Positions 36,537-44,143 of a stretch of DNA of 64,000 bases are shown here, in pieces. Source of the DNA: Microcoleus sp. FACHB-672 (GTDB lineage: Bacteria > Cyanobacteriota > Cyanobacteriia > Cyanobacteriales > Oscillatoriaceae); contig NZ_JACJOU010000015.1 in the NCBI RefSeq assembly GCF_014695725.1, positions 310,001 to 374,000 on the forward strand, in the 5' to 3' direction. Within the stretch, counting starts at the first letter, position 1, and every line of letters begins with the position of its first letter. The notes under the pieces were generated by a model. The model searched no databases. It had not been told where the DNA came from and saw nothing but the letters and a program-made list of their open reading frames with translations. Position numbers and translations under genes: made by a program.

Positions 36537-36731
36537 ATGACGCCGGCAGAATTTGAGTATTTAATTCGCAAGACAGTTACCTATCTGGAATTTCACTCGG
36601 ATGATTCAGCTAAAGAAATAGCTGTAGAGTGGCGAAAAATACTTGCTCAAATTAAGCAAATGAAGAAAAAGAAGGTGAAGATGGAAGCTAAATTAGAAAG
36701 TAAAATATCAAAACCAGACGATCACAAATAA
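36537..36731 (+). CDS. Small hypothetical protein, Lys-rich C-terminus
   Basis: 64 residues, not recognised. The N-terminal half (TPAEFEYLIRKTVTYLEFHSDDSAKEIAVEWRKILAQIK) is predicted helical and amphipathic, followed by a run of lysines and a charged tail. Composition and codon use look like a real gene, but no family can be named and no strong ribosome site precedes the ATG. Confidence 0.4.
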   Translation: MTPAEFEYLIRKTVTYLEFHSDDSAKEIAVEWRKILAQIKQMKKKKVKMEAKLESKISKPDDHK

Positions 36732-36785
36732 ATTAGCAGATTCCTTTTTTTGCGAAATTTTAAAACTTAACTTATTGCTCAAATC

Positions 36786-37913
36786 TTACATCATCGATAA
36801 AACAAACTCGCCTTCATTCACCGACTCATTAATAGAAAGTTCAAAAACGATGCCGGCATCTTCTGCACATACATCCAAAACAGCCGGTAACTCTCCAACT
36901 TTATTAAAACTGAGAATCTGGTAAAGCCAATCTCCAGCCTTAACTGTAGTTTCCAAAGCCACTCGATTTTGAATCATGCCGCCGGCAGCCGCAAAGTATT
37001 TTTTGATCTCGCTTCGTTGTTTAAAAATCATTTCGCGTGCTATATTTTCATCATGGGAAAATGTGCCGGCATATAAAATCCCTTTCTGAATCAAATAATT
37101 CTTTATACCGCGAATTCCTTTCTCCACAGATTTAGGATTCATTTGCATACCAGAACCGAGTTCCAGTGTCCAAGCTTCTATATCAAATTGAATTTGTCTT
37201 CCCAATTTAGAGAAACTCTCCTCTAAAGCGAGCCAAGGCTTGATAAAAGCTTCATCGAAGGCATCCCCATCATATTTATCTAAGACAATGCCACAATCCA
37301 GTAAAAAGTATTTAGCACTTTCTTCCCGATGGCGGAAGTAATAGACAAAATCCACGCATTGATTGGTGGAACTATGCAAGTCTATCAAATAATCTGCATC
37401 GATACATAAAGACTGTAACTGATAGCGGTAACGCTCATGATAGGGTACGCTTGCCGGAGATTGGATCTTTTCTAACAGCTTTTCAAAGCTTTCTTTTATC
37501 CGCTTGAGATAATTTTGCCGAATAGTAGCTGGATCAAAATCAAGCTGACTTTGAGCGAAGACGTCTAAATCCTCGCACTCTTTTTCATAATCCCAGAAAA
37601 TTCGATTCCAGTCTTTCCCATCATAGCTGTTGAAGCGCCCTGTGGAAAAATTATGCCCTCGCTGGCTAGTTCCTAAGGGGTTGCACACCGGCAGCAGCCA
37701 AATTTCGCCGGCAAGCTGAGAGGTATCTAATGTCATCAAGAATTCTATCAGTTGATGAATCACCGCATTTCCGACAATTTCAGCGCCATGTAGGTTCGCT
37801 TGCAAATAGACTTTTTTACCCGGTTGGATGCCGGCAAACTTATAAACTTGCAACGAGAGGCGATCACCCGAGGCAAGTTGCAGTAGGGGAATCGTTGAAA
37901 TATCTGGAATCAT
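36786..37913 (-). CDS. Succinylglutamate desuccinylase/aspartoacylase (M14-like) family protein
   Basis: 375 residues on the minus strand. The zinc-binding pattern of this carboxypeptidase-like family is visible: His42 and Glu45 in QANLHGAEIVGNAV and His180 in LIDLHSST; the catalytic Glu is likely in IEAWTLELGSG. The N-terminal PGKKVYLQANLHG is typical. Members cleave N-acyl amino acids or related amides; the substrate here is unknown. The C-terminal 90 residues (ETTVKAGDWLYQILSF, IVFELSINESVNEGEFV) form the small beta domain usual in the family. Single gene with no tight neighbours. Confidence 0.85.
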   Translation of the reverse strand: MIPDISTIPLLQLASGDRLSLQVYKFAGIQPGKKVYLQANLHGAEIVGNAVIHQLIEFLMTLDTSQLAGEIWLLPVCNPLGTSQRGHNFSTGRFNSYDGKDWNRIFWDYEKECEDLDVFAQSQLDFDPATIRQNYLKRIKESFEKLLEKIQSPASVPYHERYRYQLQSLCIDADYLIDLHSSTNQCVDFVYYFRHREESAKYFLLDCGIVLDKYDGDAFDEAFIKPWLALEESFSKLGRQIQFDIEAWTLELGSGMQMNPKSVEKGIRGIKNYLIQKGILYAGTFSHDENIAREMIFKQRSEIKKYFAAAGGMIQNRVALETTVKAGDWLYQILSFNKVGELPAVLDVCAEDAGIVFELSINESVNEGEFVLSMM

Positions 37914-38141
37914 ATTAACTGTCGGCTGGTAATATTTATAAATAGCTATCGTTTAAGTTTTTGATATTTTAAAAAATATAGCAAGCGAATCCATAAAAGA
38001 TTTTATCATGAATACAATTATCACTTAATTACATTTTTTACTATCATTAAATTATCATTACCCTTCAAGAAATCCGGGAAATTATGACAGAAATTGAGCA
38101 GATAATTAAAAGCTTGCCGCTGGTATAATCCAGGAGAAGAA

Positions 38142-38184
38142 GCAACAGGTTCCCTTCTTTGGCGCAAGGGGCGGAACCTGTTGC
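38142..38184 (-). terminator. Terminator of the RHH gene at 38195
   Basis: GCAACAGGTTCC (38142-38153) is the exact reverse complement of GGAACCTGTTGC (38173-38184), a 12-bp stem with a 19-base loop beginning 11 bases after the stop. On the minus strand the stem is followed by TTCTTCTCC, a modest pyrimidine tail. Confidence 0.7.
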
Positions 38185-38194
38185 TCTCATTAAG

Positions 38195-38530
38195 CTAGCC
38201 GGCCAAACTCTCCAAACTGAGGGGAACCATATCACCGTTCGTTGTGAATCCTAATAACATTGGTTCCTGGGGTCTAATTAACTTGCCGGTGAGGACACAG
38301 TGTTCTTCTTTTTGCGCGGTTGCTGCCAGACTCGCTCGAATATCCGCCCTTGAAAATTGCGGTCGATAATCTCCCGATTTTTGCTGAACATAATTCCACA
38401 GCAAATCTCGGATCAGGGCTTGATATCCTTGATTTCCAGCGAGTTCTTTGAGTTTTTCCTTCAGCTCTCTCTCCAAGCGTATGCTAGTAACTTCCATTTC
38501 AGTGGTCGGAGTGCGAGTGAGGGTATGCAT
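38195..38530 (-). CDS. Ribbon-helix-helix (CopG-like) protein
   Basis: 111 residues on the minus strand, with GGAGG ahead of ATG. Residues about 12-50 (EVTSIRLERELKEKLKELAGNQGYQALIRDLLWNYV) form a ribbon-helix-helix DNA-binding domain. The C-terminal half (HCVLTGKLIRPQEPMLLGFTTNGDMVPLS) has a beta-rich pattern conserved in cyanobacterial relatives as far as I recall, of unknown function. A palindrome TACTA-N6-TAGTA lies 33 bases before the start codon and could be its own operator. A strong hairpin terminator follows the stop, so the gene is monocistronic. Confidence 0.8.
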   Translation of the reverse strand: MHTLTRTPTTEMEVTSIRLERELKEKLKELAGNQGYQALIRDLLWNYVQQKSGDYRPQFSRADIRASLAATAQKEEHCVLTGKLIRPQEPMLLGFTTNGDMVPLSLESLAG

Positions 38531-38562
38531 AACTTTTTTCCTCCAGAGGGTAGACAGGCTTG

Positions 38563-38578
38563 TACTATAAGTGTAGTA
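38563..38578 (-). promoter_or_regulatory. Candidate operator of the RHH gene
   Basis: TACTATAAGTGTAGTA is a dyad (TACTA, 6-base spacer, TAGTA) in the promoter region of the RHH gene at 38195-38530. RHH dimers usually bind such short inverted half-sites, so autoregulation is plausible but unproven. Confidence 0.4.
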
Positions 38579-38622
38579 TATAAGCTGTAGGATTCAAATA
38601 GCTGCTTTCAAAAACTATCACC

Positions 38623-38850
38623 GTGAACATTATTACCCTTATCTCCACGACATGGTCTGCCTTCCATCGCTTTTGCGGTTGGGAATTGGCGGCAATGGAC
38701 GTGGAGTTTATATTTGAAGGTAGCTATAGCCTACGAGGTTGGGCCAAAGATAATAACAGCAATTTCAAGAGTGCCAGCCATCAGCGGATCGTAGGGCGGC
38801 GACTAAACAAACGAAGCGGGAGGTACAGGAGTCATGCTGTACCAAAATAG
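38623..38850 (+). other. Short open frame of doubtful coding value / candidate transcript upstream of HNH gene
   Basis: A 75-codon frame starting with a GTG codon lies between the RHH gene and the HNH gene. Its end is Arg/Lys/Ser-rich and not recognised. The DNA also folds: GGTACAG (38822-38828) pairs with CTGTACC (38837-38843), and a strong terminator hairpin follows at 38881. The 400-bp gap may therefore hold a small RNA or a very small gene rather than nothing. I cannot decide between these. Confidence 0.25.
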
Positions 38851-38880
38851 GATGAAAAGACTTAAACAGGACTTTTTCAG

Positions 38881-38917
38881 CCCCCGCTTCTAAACATAGA
38901 AAGCGGGGGTTTTTTTA
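38881..38917 (+). terminator. Strong rho-independent terminator just before the HNH gene
   Basis: CCCCCGCTT (38881-38889) pairs with AAGCGGGGG (38901-38909), with further pairing inside the loop, and runs directly into seven T residues. It ends 15 bases before the chosen HNH start, so it must terminate a transcript coming from upstream or act in the HNH leader. Confidence 0.85.
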
Positions 38918-38931
38918 TGAGGAGTTCAGCT

Positions 38932-39456
38932 GTGACAAGCATAACTGACGTATTAAGCAGGTCGGTGGTAGTGTTCTCCCAGAACTACTTGCCAGTTAGC
39001 CGAATTAATATCAAGCGGGCAATTATTTTATTAGTCACCGGCAAGGCAGAACCACTCGATTTTGTGGGTGGAACGGGGGGCACTTCTTGGCCCGTACGCT
39101 CATCGAATTGCATTTTGCAGGTGCCAGAATACATCCGTCTGACGATAGCCGGCAAGGAACGCATCTGGAAAGTTCCACCTGTCAACCGCCGGGAAGTTTT
39201 GCGGCGAGACGGCCACGCCTGCCAATACTGCGGCAGCGGCAAGCACTTGACCTTAGATCACGTCATTCCTCGGTCTAAAGGGGGTCCCCACACCTGGGAT
39301 AACGTTGTCACCGCCTGCGAACGGTGCAACTCCCACAAAGGCAATCGCACACCCCTACAGGCGGGAATGCAACTTCGCAGCCAACCCAAGGCACCCATTC
39401 ATCCAGCGGTTTCATTCTCCGAACACTTCTGGCGCGAACAGCAACTTCGGGAATAA
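38932..39456 (+). CDS. HNH endonuclease
   Basis: 174 residues from GTG 38932, chosen for the AGGAG eight bases upstream; an ATG at 38917 is in frame but lies in the terminator tail. The HNH fold is clear: zinc-knuckle pairs CQYC and CERC, and the catalytic HNH residues in LTLDHVIPRSKGGPHTWDNVVTACERCNSHKG. The N-terminal VVVFSQNYLPVSRINIKRAIILLVTGKAEPLD is typical of a subfamily very common in cyanobacteria. The biological role is unknown, and no methyltransferase or restriction partner is adjacent. The next gene starts 63 bp later. Confidence 0.9.
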   Translation: MTSITDVLSRSVVVFSQNYLPVSRINIKRAIILLVTGKAEPLDFVGGTGGTSWPVRSSNCILQVPEYIRLTIAGKERIWKVPPVNRREVLRRDGHACQYCGSGKHLTLDHVIPRSKGGPHTWDNVVTACERCNSHKGNRTPLQAGMQLRSQPKAPIHPAVSFSEHFWREQQLRE

Positions 39457-39519
39457 GGCATGGGGAATCGGTCTGTACATTCCCCACTCAGCACTCAAAA
39501 CAACGGGAGACCACCGGCA

Positions 39520-39918
39520 ATGCTGAAGTTCACATACACTGAAACAAGCTTTCATTTAGATCGTCTGGCTCAATCTTTAGAGGAATTGGTTGCCGCACGA
39601 GTGATTGTGGCAATGCGAGTTGGCCAAAGCCTCTGCGTTGAACCAATAACGGCGTCCTTTCTACTCCCTGCGGATTTACCCGGTTTGCATTACCTGGAAA
39701 CTGAGATGCCGCGAGAAGGAAGCGATACGATCTCTGTGTGTGCGGCTGATGCGGAGTATGTTGAAGTCAGCTTGCGGGGGACTTGGCTTGCGGCAGACGG
39801 TGAAACCGCTGAGGGAGTGTTTGTCACAGCATTGTGTGATCGTACTGAATTCTTCCTACTCAAGTGCTGGCAAGAAGCTCAAGCTTGCGCCTCCTTTGTA
39901 AAAGAGGCCGGGGATTGA
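39520..39918 (+). CDS. Conserved hypothetical protein
   Basis: 132 residues from ATG 39520, preceded by GGGAG; a longer frame from 39460 is less likely. The sequence (KFTYTETSFHLDRLAQSLEELVAARVIVAMRVGQSLCVEP, later YVEVSLRGTWLAADGETAEGVFVTAL) looks like a compact alpha/beta protein with no signal or membrane segment. I do not recognise a named family. It lies 63 bp after the HNH gene on the same strand and before a strong terminator, so both are probably one transcript. Confidence 0.65.
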   Translation: MLKFTYTETSFHLDRLAQSLEELVAARVIVAMRVGQSLCVEPITASFLLPADLPGLHYLETEMPREGSDTISVCAADAEYVEVSLRGTWLAADGETAEGVFVTALCDRTEFFLLKCWQEAQACASFVKEAGD

Positions 39919-39930
39919 AAATTTGGCTGA

Positions 39931-39959
39931 AAAAGGGCGTCCAATTGAACGCCCTTTTT
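39931..39959 (+). terminator. Terminator after the 39520 gene
   Basis: AAAGGGCGT pairs with ACGCCCTTT around a CCAATTGA loop, followed by more T. It also faces the convergent HD gene and could serve both strands. Confidence 0.85.
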
Positions 39960-39999
39960 AGTGGAAATTTCTAACAAATTTGGTTTTGAATTTGCCAGG

Positions 40000-40866
40000 T
40001 TAAGCAACTAAAGAAGCCGGCTGTTCGTGTTCGACTCGGCACACATTTGCGTAAAGGTTGGCAATAATCTGTTTGCCTTCTTGTGTGAGTTCTAAATAGC
40101 CGAGGGTTTCTTGAATGTAAGGGTAAACTCCGTTCCAATAAAACTTGGGATAGTTGCGCCGTAAATCTCCGGGATGGCGGTAGTTTAATGCTTTATTGGT
40201 GCCGGTTTCTTCAAATTCGTAGAACAAGGCACCAATTTTGTTTAAGTAGCGGGGATCGCTCAGTTGACCGATGAGATCGGCGGCACGAAGCAGCCCAGGA
40301 TAGTTGATGGTATCTTGATGATCTTGATCTTTGGGCGCGGGGAAGCGAGTTAGCTCAATATTGCGTTTAATACTTTCGGCATCTATCAGCCGGTGTCCAC
40401 CAAATCGCTCATCGATAAACAGTTTGCCCCGATCCACATGATAGGGGGTAAGGCTGGCATCTGTTGCGCCGGCAGGGATACTGACTTTCATCCCGTCTTT
40501 GCCGGTGGCGTATAATCTTTGTGCGTCGTCATCTTGCCGGCAAACGCCTTTCACATAGCCAATGTCATGGCATAACAGGGAAATAATGAAATGTAACCAA
40601 TCTTCGCAGGAAACGCCGCCTTCACGGATGTGCTTGCCGCGCAGAATTTCCTGACCAACTAAGGTGACTAAAATGGTGTGTTCAACGTTGTGATAAAGTG
40701 CGTCGCTATTATCAATATTTTCTAATGCCATATTGCCGGCCCAGGCAATAATATCTGCATAGTCGGGTTTATATGCCCCATAAGTACGCTGGTAGCCGGC
40801 TTGCAGCTGCGGCACAAAGGCATCAATCAAAATTGCTGTTAAATTAAGCATATTCATTTCCCCCAA
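40000..40866 (-). CDS. HD-domain metalloprotein (Npun_R2479-like)
   Basis: 288 residues on the minus strand. The HD metal motif is visible: His59 and His63 in LYHNVEHTILV, then His100-Asp101 in LLCHDIGYVKG, and a distal Asp in LLRAADLIGQLSD. This is a phosphohydrolase-type fold, found widely in cyanobacteria and resembling the family annotated from Npun_R2479. Substrate unknown; it could act on nucleotides or cyclic nucleotides. ATGs at residues 1, 4 and 6 are all possible starts (MGEMNMLNLT). Two small 66-residue paralogues lie upstream on the same strand. Confidence 0.82.
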   Translation of the reverse strand: MGEMNMLNLTAILIDAFVPQLQAGYQRTYGAYKPDYADIIAWAGNMALENIDNSDALYHNVEHTILVTLVGQEILRGKHIREGGVSCEDWLHFIISLLCHDIGYVKGVCRQDDDAQRLYATGKDGMKVSIPAGATDASLTPYHVDRGKLFIDERFGGHRLIDAESIKRNIELTRFPAPKDQDHQDTINYPGLLRAADLIGQLSDPRYLNKIGALFYEFEETGTNKALNYRHPGDLRRNYPKFYWNGVYPYIQETLGYLELTQEGKQIIANLYANVCRVEHEQPASLVA

Positions 40867-40966
40867 GACGAAATTTTTACAAATTTAATTGAAACTCGCG
40901 ATAAAGTTTAACTTTATAACACGTTTTCCGGCACCCCATTGCCTTAAGGGCAGGGTTTTTAACGGG

Positions 40967-41167
40967 TTAACTCACCACTTTTAACCAGCCTCGGCGAACC
41001 GCATAAAGCATTCTGTTGATAATGATTTGATCATATTCGCTTAAGGACTCGGCTAACAGTGCCGACCTGAGCTGCTGCCGGTGAGCTTGATTAATGCTAC
41101 CAGTTTTCCAAACCTGAAAGCAGAGGTCTACAAGGTTTAATTGGGAAATATTTACGAAAAATTGCAT
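40967..41167 (-). CDS. Small conserved protein, 66 residues (copy 1 of a pair)
   Basis: 66 residues on the minus strand. It is clearly a paralogue of the gene at 41531: both have LRSALL-x-x-SL, IINRMLYAVRRGWLK and the same length. The helical sequence SINQAHRQQLRSALLAESLSEYDQIIINRMLYAVRRGWLKVV looks like a small DNA- or protein-binding domain, but I do not recognise a named family. It is about 100 bp upstream of the HD-domain gene and may be co-transcribed with it. Confidence 0.7.
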   Translation of the reverse strand: MQFFVNISQLNLVDLCFQVWKTGSINQAHRQQLRSALLAESLSEYDQIIINRMLYAVRRGWLKVVS

Positions 41168-41530
41168 AGCGTTAAGCTCTGAAATTTATCTTTATAGTAT
41201 GAATCATCCCTCCCTTTCTTACTGTGATGCGAATCCAAAAGCTTTTGTGACAAAATCACTCAAGATTTGTGATTTAAATCTCTATGAATCATCTAAGCTG
41301 CCTGATAGAATTACCTATCGGCTACGCTGGCTACCAAACAAGCTTTTTCCCGGCGTGTGTCAATGACTCCCCAAGCAAAAACGCCCCGAAGTGGACCCCG
41401 GAGCATTTTAAGCAGTTAGGTTTGAGTTCAATGGTCTTGATCTTGTGCGTGAGAAGTGAAAAATTTTTGCTAAGCGTCGCATTTTAGACTTCAATAGCCT
41501 GCCGATTCTAGCTCCCCTGAGCAAGTTTGC
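41168..41530. other. Spacer between the two 66-residue paralogues
   Basis: 363 bp with no convincing gene; a 67-codon plus-strand frame at 41284 has no family resemblance and no ribosome site. It contains the terminator of the upstream paralogue (41375-41404, minus strand) and presumably the promoter of copy 1. Confidence 0.5.
41375..41404 (-). terminator. Terminator after the 66-residue gene copy 2
   Basis: On the minus strand, GCTCCGGGG-TCCA-CTTCGGGGC folds into a 9-bp stem (with G-U pairs) followed by GTTTTTGC. It lies about 125 bp after the stop of the 41531 gene. Confidence 0.6.
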
Positions 41531-41731
41531 TTAATCGGCTAGTTTCAACCATCCCCGACGAACTGCATAAAGCATTCGATTAATAATTCGGTAGTCAGCT
41601 TCATTCAAAGAATCATTTAATAACGCCGATCTTAAACTTTGCCGACTCGTAGAAGAAATACTGCGAGTATTCCAGGCCGAGCAATACAATTCGGCAATAT
41701 TAGACTGGTAGAGACTGGTTGATGATTGCAT
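41531..41731 (-). CDS. Small conserved protein, 66 residues (copy 2 of a pair)
   Basis: 66 residues on the minus strand, paralogous to the gene at 40967. Shared core: RQ-x-LRSALL, SL-x-E, IINRMLYAVRRGWLK. The N-termini diverge (MQSSTSLYQSNIAELYCSAWNTRSISSTS here). The conserved Arg-Arg-Gly-Trp-Leu-Lys end and the basic helix suggest a binding role, but nothing further can be said. A hairpin downstream separates its transcript from copy 1. Confidence 0.7.
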   Translation of the reverse strand: MQSSTSLYQSNIAELYCSAWNTRSISSTSRQSLRSALLNDSLNEADYRIINRMLYAVRRGWLKLAD

Positions 41732-42764
41732 AGGTTTAAGGTGAAATTAAATGAGTGTTTAGCTAGAAAACCGTTAGCACCCAGAATATAAATAGTATTC
41801 AGCCGATTTTTTGCTTGAATTAAACCGCTTCTTTTATGCCGAGGTAATATTTTTTTATTGTCAGCGATTGTTCGGCGGCTGTTTCCATTCATGCAGAGGC
41901 AGTCATCGCCTCAACATCTAGCTTTTTAAGTGCTGCAATTGAATCCCACCAACTGACACCCAGATGAATTCTCAAGCGGGTTGCTAGTGGCTCAATCCCA
42001 CTGTTATCAGTCTATGCGCTCGTTTTCCCATCGCCATCTATCTTGAGGAATATCGTTAATATATTATTAAGAAAAGAAACAATGCCATCCAGACCGCACA
42101 GTAACTCGTCATACTCTAACTTCTCTTTTTCTCAGTTACATATCCTGAAAAGCTGGAATTTGAACGGGACAAGGCAAACAAATAGACTTGTCTTGTCAAA
42201 TTACACATTTAACTCGGTTGATCTGTAACATTTAAATTGGGAAAAATGTCTGTGTGGCGCAGGGTTGCCGGCTGAAAAACCCTTAATAAAAAGTATATCG
42301 CTTAACTTGACATGAAGCCCATAATATGGAGTATGGGGAAAGCGTTGTCTGAAAAGTGTTCTTGGGTAAATTTTTCTTGCCGGCAGAAAAAGCCAAAAGC
42401 CCCTAATCCCTTAATCCAAATCTCAGCCACCCTTGAATTTAAAGATATGAAGTTTTTATCCTATCAAAGTAAAAATAACCTCAGGCACACTGGCAAGAAG
42501 AACCTTCTCAATAGTTCTAATGCTGATTCGTGTGGGTTATTTGGATAAATCTTGGCTTAAATTCTGTTTGAATAAACTCATCGCACTTTTATTTCACCGG
42601 CTGTTTTTCGCTTTTTGAAGGGTAACTTTTGTTTTTTGAGCAGAGGTAAAGCAGATTTTCTTGTTAGCTATTGCAAAAACTGCATCAAGTGTTGTGGAAA
42701 GGCTAAGATTAAAAATATAATAGCTGTCTTAACTGCAAAATTAAAATTAAAGGAGGAATTGCCG
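41732..42764. other. About 1 kb without a credible gene
   Basis: Several short open frames occur on both strands (for example 42043-42228 and 42312-42548), but none has family resemblance, ribosome site or coding-like composition. The stretch is AT-rich with multiple stops. AGGAGG at 42751 belongs to trmB. I see no repeat array, tRNA or clear terminator here. Confidence 0.5.
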
Positions 42765-43403
42765 GTGGCACGAGTGAGAGTACGCCAACACGTCAATCCA
42801 CTCAGCAAGATGTATCAGACGCCGGTGCAGCCGCCGGTTTGGAGTCAAGTCTATGCTGAGACGGCTAAGCCACTACATCTGGATATTGGCTGCGCCTGGG
42901 GGCGATTTTTGCTCAGTATGGCGCAAATAGAACCGGCTTGGAATTATTTGGGATTGGAAATTCGGGAAGCACTGGTAGAACAAGCAATCACATCGCGAAA
43001 TCAACTAGGTTTAACTAACCTGCACTATCTATTTTGCAATGCGAATAACTCATTAAAACCTGTGCTAGAATCCTTGCCGGCTGGCGTTTTGCAGCGCGTT
43101 ACGATTCAGTTCCCCGATCCTTGGTTTAAACACCGGCATCAAAAACGGCGCATGGTGCAACCGGCAATGGTAGAAGATTTAGCTGCCTGCTTAACTGCCG
43201 GCGGACAGGTTTTTATTCAATCAGATGTTGAAGAAGTGGAGAGGGAAATGTGCGCTCATTTTGACGAGCATCCAGCCTTTTATAAAACGCACGATGGCGA
43301 GGAATGGCTAACAGAAAATCCGCTGCCGGTAGCAACTGAACGCGAGATTTATACTCTAGAACGGGGTGAGCCGGTTTATCGAGCTTTGTTTGTTCGTCGT
43401 TAA
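42765..43403 (+). CDS. trmB: tRNA (guanosine(46)-N7)-methyltransferase
   Basis: 212 residues from GTG 42765, which has AGGAGG eight bases upstream; a longer in-frame ATG (42615) adds 50 Cys/Lys-rich residues unlike the family, so I reject it. TrmB methylates G46 in the variable loop of tRNAs using SAM. Seen: SAM motif LDIGCAWGRFLL, LGLEIREALVEQA, and the catalytic/tRNA-binding region IQFPDPWFKHRHQKRRMVQP, plus the C-terminal TEREIYTLERGEPVYRALF. Length is normal. The pentapeptide gene follows 48 bp later. Confidence 0.96.
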   Translation: MARVRVRQHVNPLSKMYQTPVQPPVWSQVYAETAKPLHLDIGCAWGRFLLSMAQIEPAWNYLGLEIREALVEQAITSRNQLGLTNLHYLFCNANNSLKPVLESLPAGVLQRVTIQFPDPWFKHRHQKRRMVQPAMVEDLAACLTAGGQVFIQSDVEEVEREMCAHFDEHPAFYKTHDGEEWLTENPLPVATEREIYTLERGEPVYRALFVRR

Positions 43404-43451
43404 ACTTTGCAACTTGCTGAGGCGATGGATTTACGCACAGGTGAAGGCACC

Positions 43452-43976
43452 ATGAAATTAAAAGTAATTGAGATCATCACCCTGTTAATTCCCCTCGGTT
43501 TAACTGTGCCGGTTATAGCAGCAAATCAAGCACACATTACACGATTGCTACAAACCAAAGAATGTCGGGTTTGCAATCTGAGTAATGCTAACCTAACCAA
43601 TGCCAACCTCAGTGACGCCGATCTCCGCAATAGCTATCTTGAAGGTGCCGATCTTTCCGGTGCCGATCTTTCCGGTGCTAAACTCAACGGGGCCAAACTC
43701 AGAGGGGCCAACTTGAGTAATAGCAATTTAATGGGTGCCGATCTTCAGAATGCTAACTTAATAGACGCCGACTTAAGCGGCGCTGACTTAAGATCCGCTC
43801 GCTTAAGTTTGGCGAACTTGAGCAAGGCGAATCTAAGTAATGCTGATTTAATTGGTGCCTATTTAATTAAAGCCAACCTTCAAGAAGCCAACCTCACTGG
43901 CGTTGATTTAACGGATGTTATTTTAACTGGAACGATCATGCCGGATGGCACGATTTATGAAGATATCAAAAAGTAA
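43452..43976 (+). CDS. Exported pentapeptide-repeat protein
   Basis: 174 residues from ATG 43452. An N-terminal signal peptide (KLKVIEIITLLIPLGLTVPVIAANQA) is followed by KECRVCNLSNANL and then about 20 A(D/N)LxxAxL pentapeptides that fold as a right-handed quadrilateral beta-helix. The CxxC just before the repeats is a common cyanobacterial variant. Such exported repeats are abundant in cyanobacteria and their function is unknown; location is probably lumenal or periplasmic. It follows trmB on the same strand, possibly co-transcribed. Confidence 0.88.
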   Translation: MKLKVIEIITLLIPLGLTVPVIAANQAHITRLLQTKECRVCNLSNANLTNANLSDADLRNSYLEGADLSGADLSGAKLNGAKLRGANLSNSNLMGADLQNANLIDADLSGADLRSARLSLANLSKANLSNADLIGAYLIKANLQEANLTGVDLTDVILTGTIMPDGTIYEDIKK

Positions 43977-44143
43977 AAATGTGGTGTGCTAAGGTAAAGT
44001 TGTTGTCTCGTTGAAAGAAGCGAAACAATTCTTAAAATAGTTTTAAAGCTGTGCTGCCGGTTTCAGTAAAACTTCTGAAGATTGCGATTCCCTCTCAGTA
44101 GTAAGCTGGGAGAAAAATTTAATATGGGGTTAAATCTACGTTT

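Noticed and set aside
41284-42548. Several short frames between the paralogues and trmB
   Set aside because: None has a ribosome site, recognisable domain or coding-like composition.
42615-42764. 50-residue N-terminal extension of TrmB
   Set aside because: It is Cys/Lys-rich and unlike the family, whereas GTG at 42765 has an ideal AGGAGG site.
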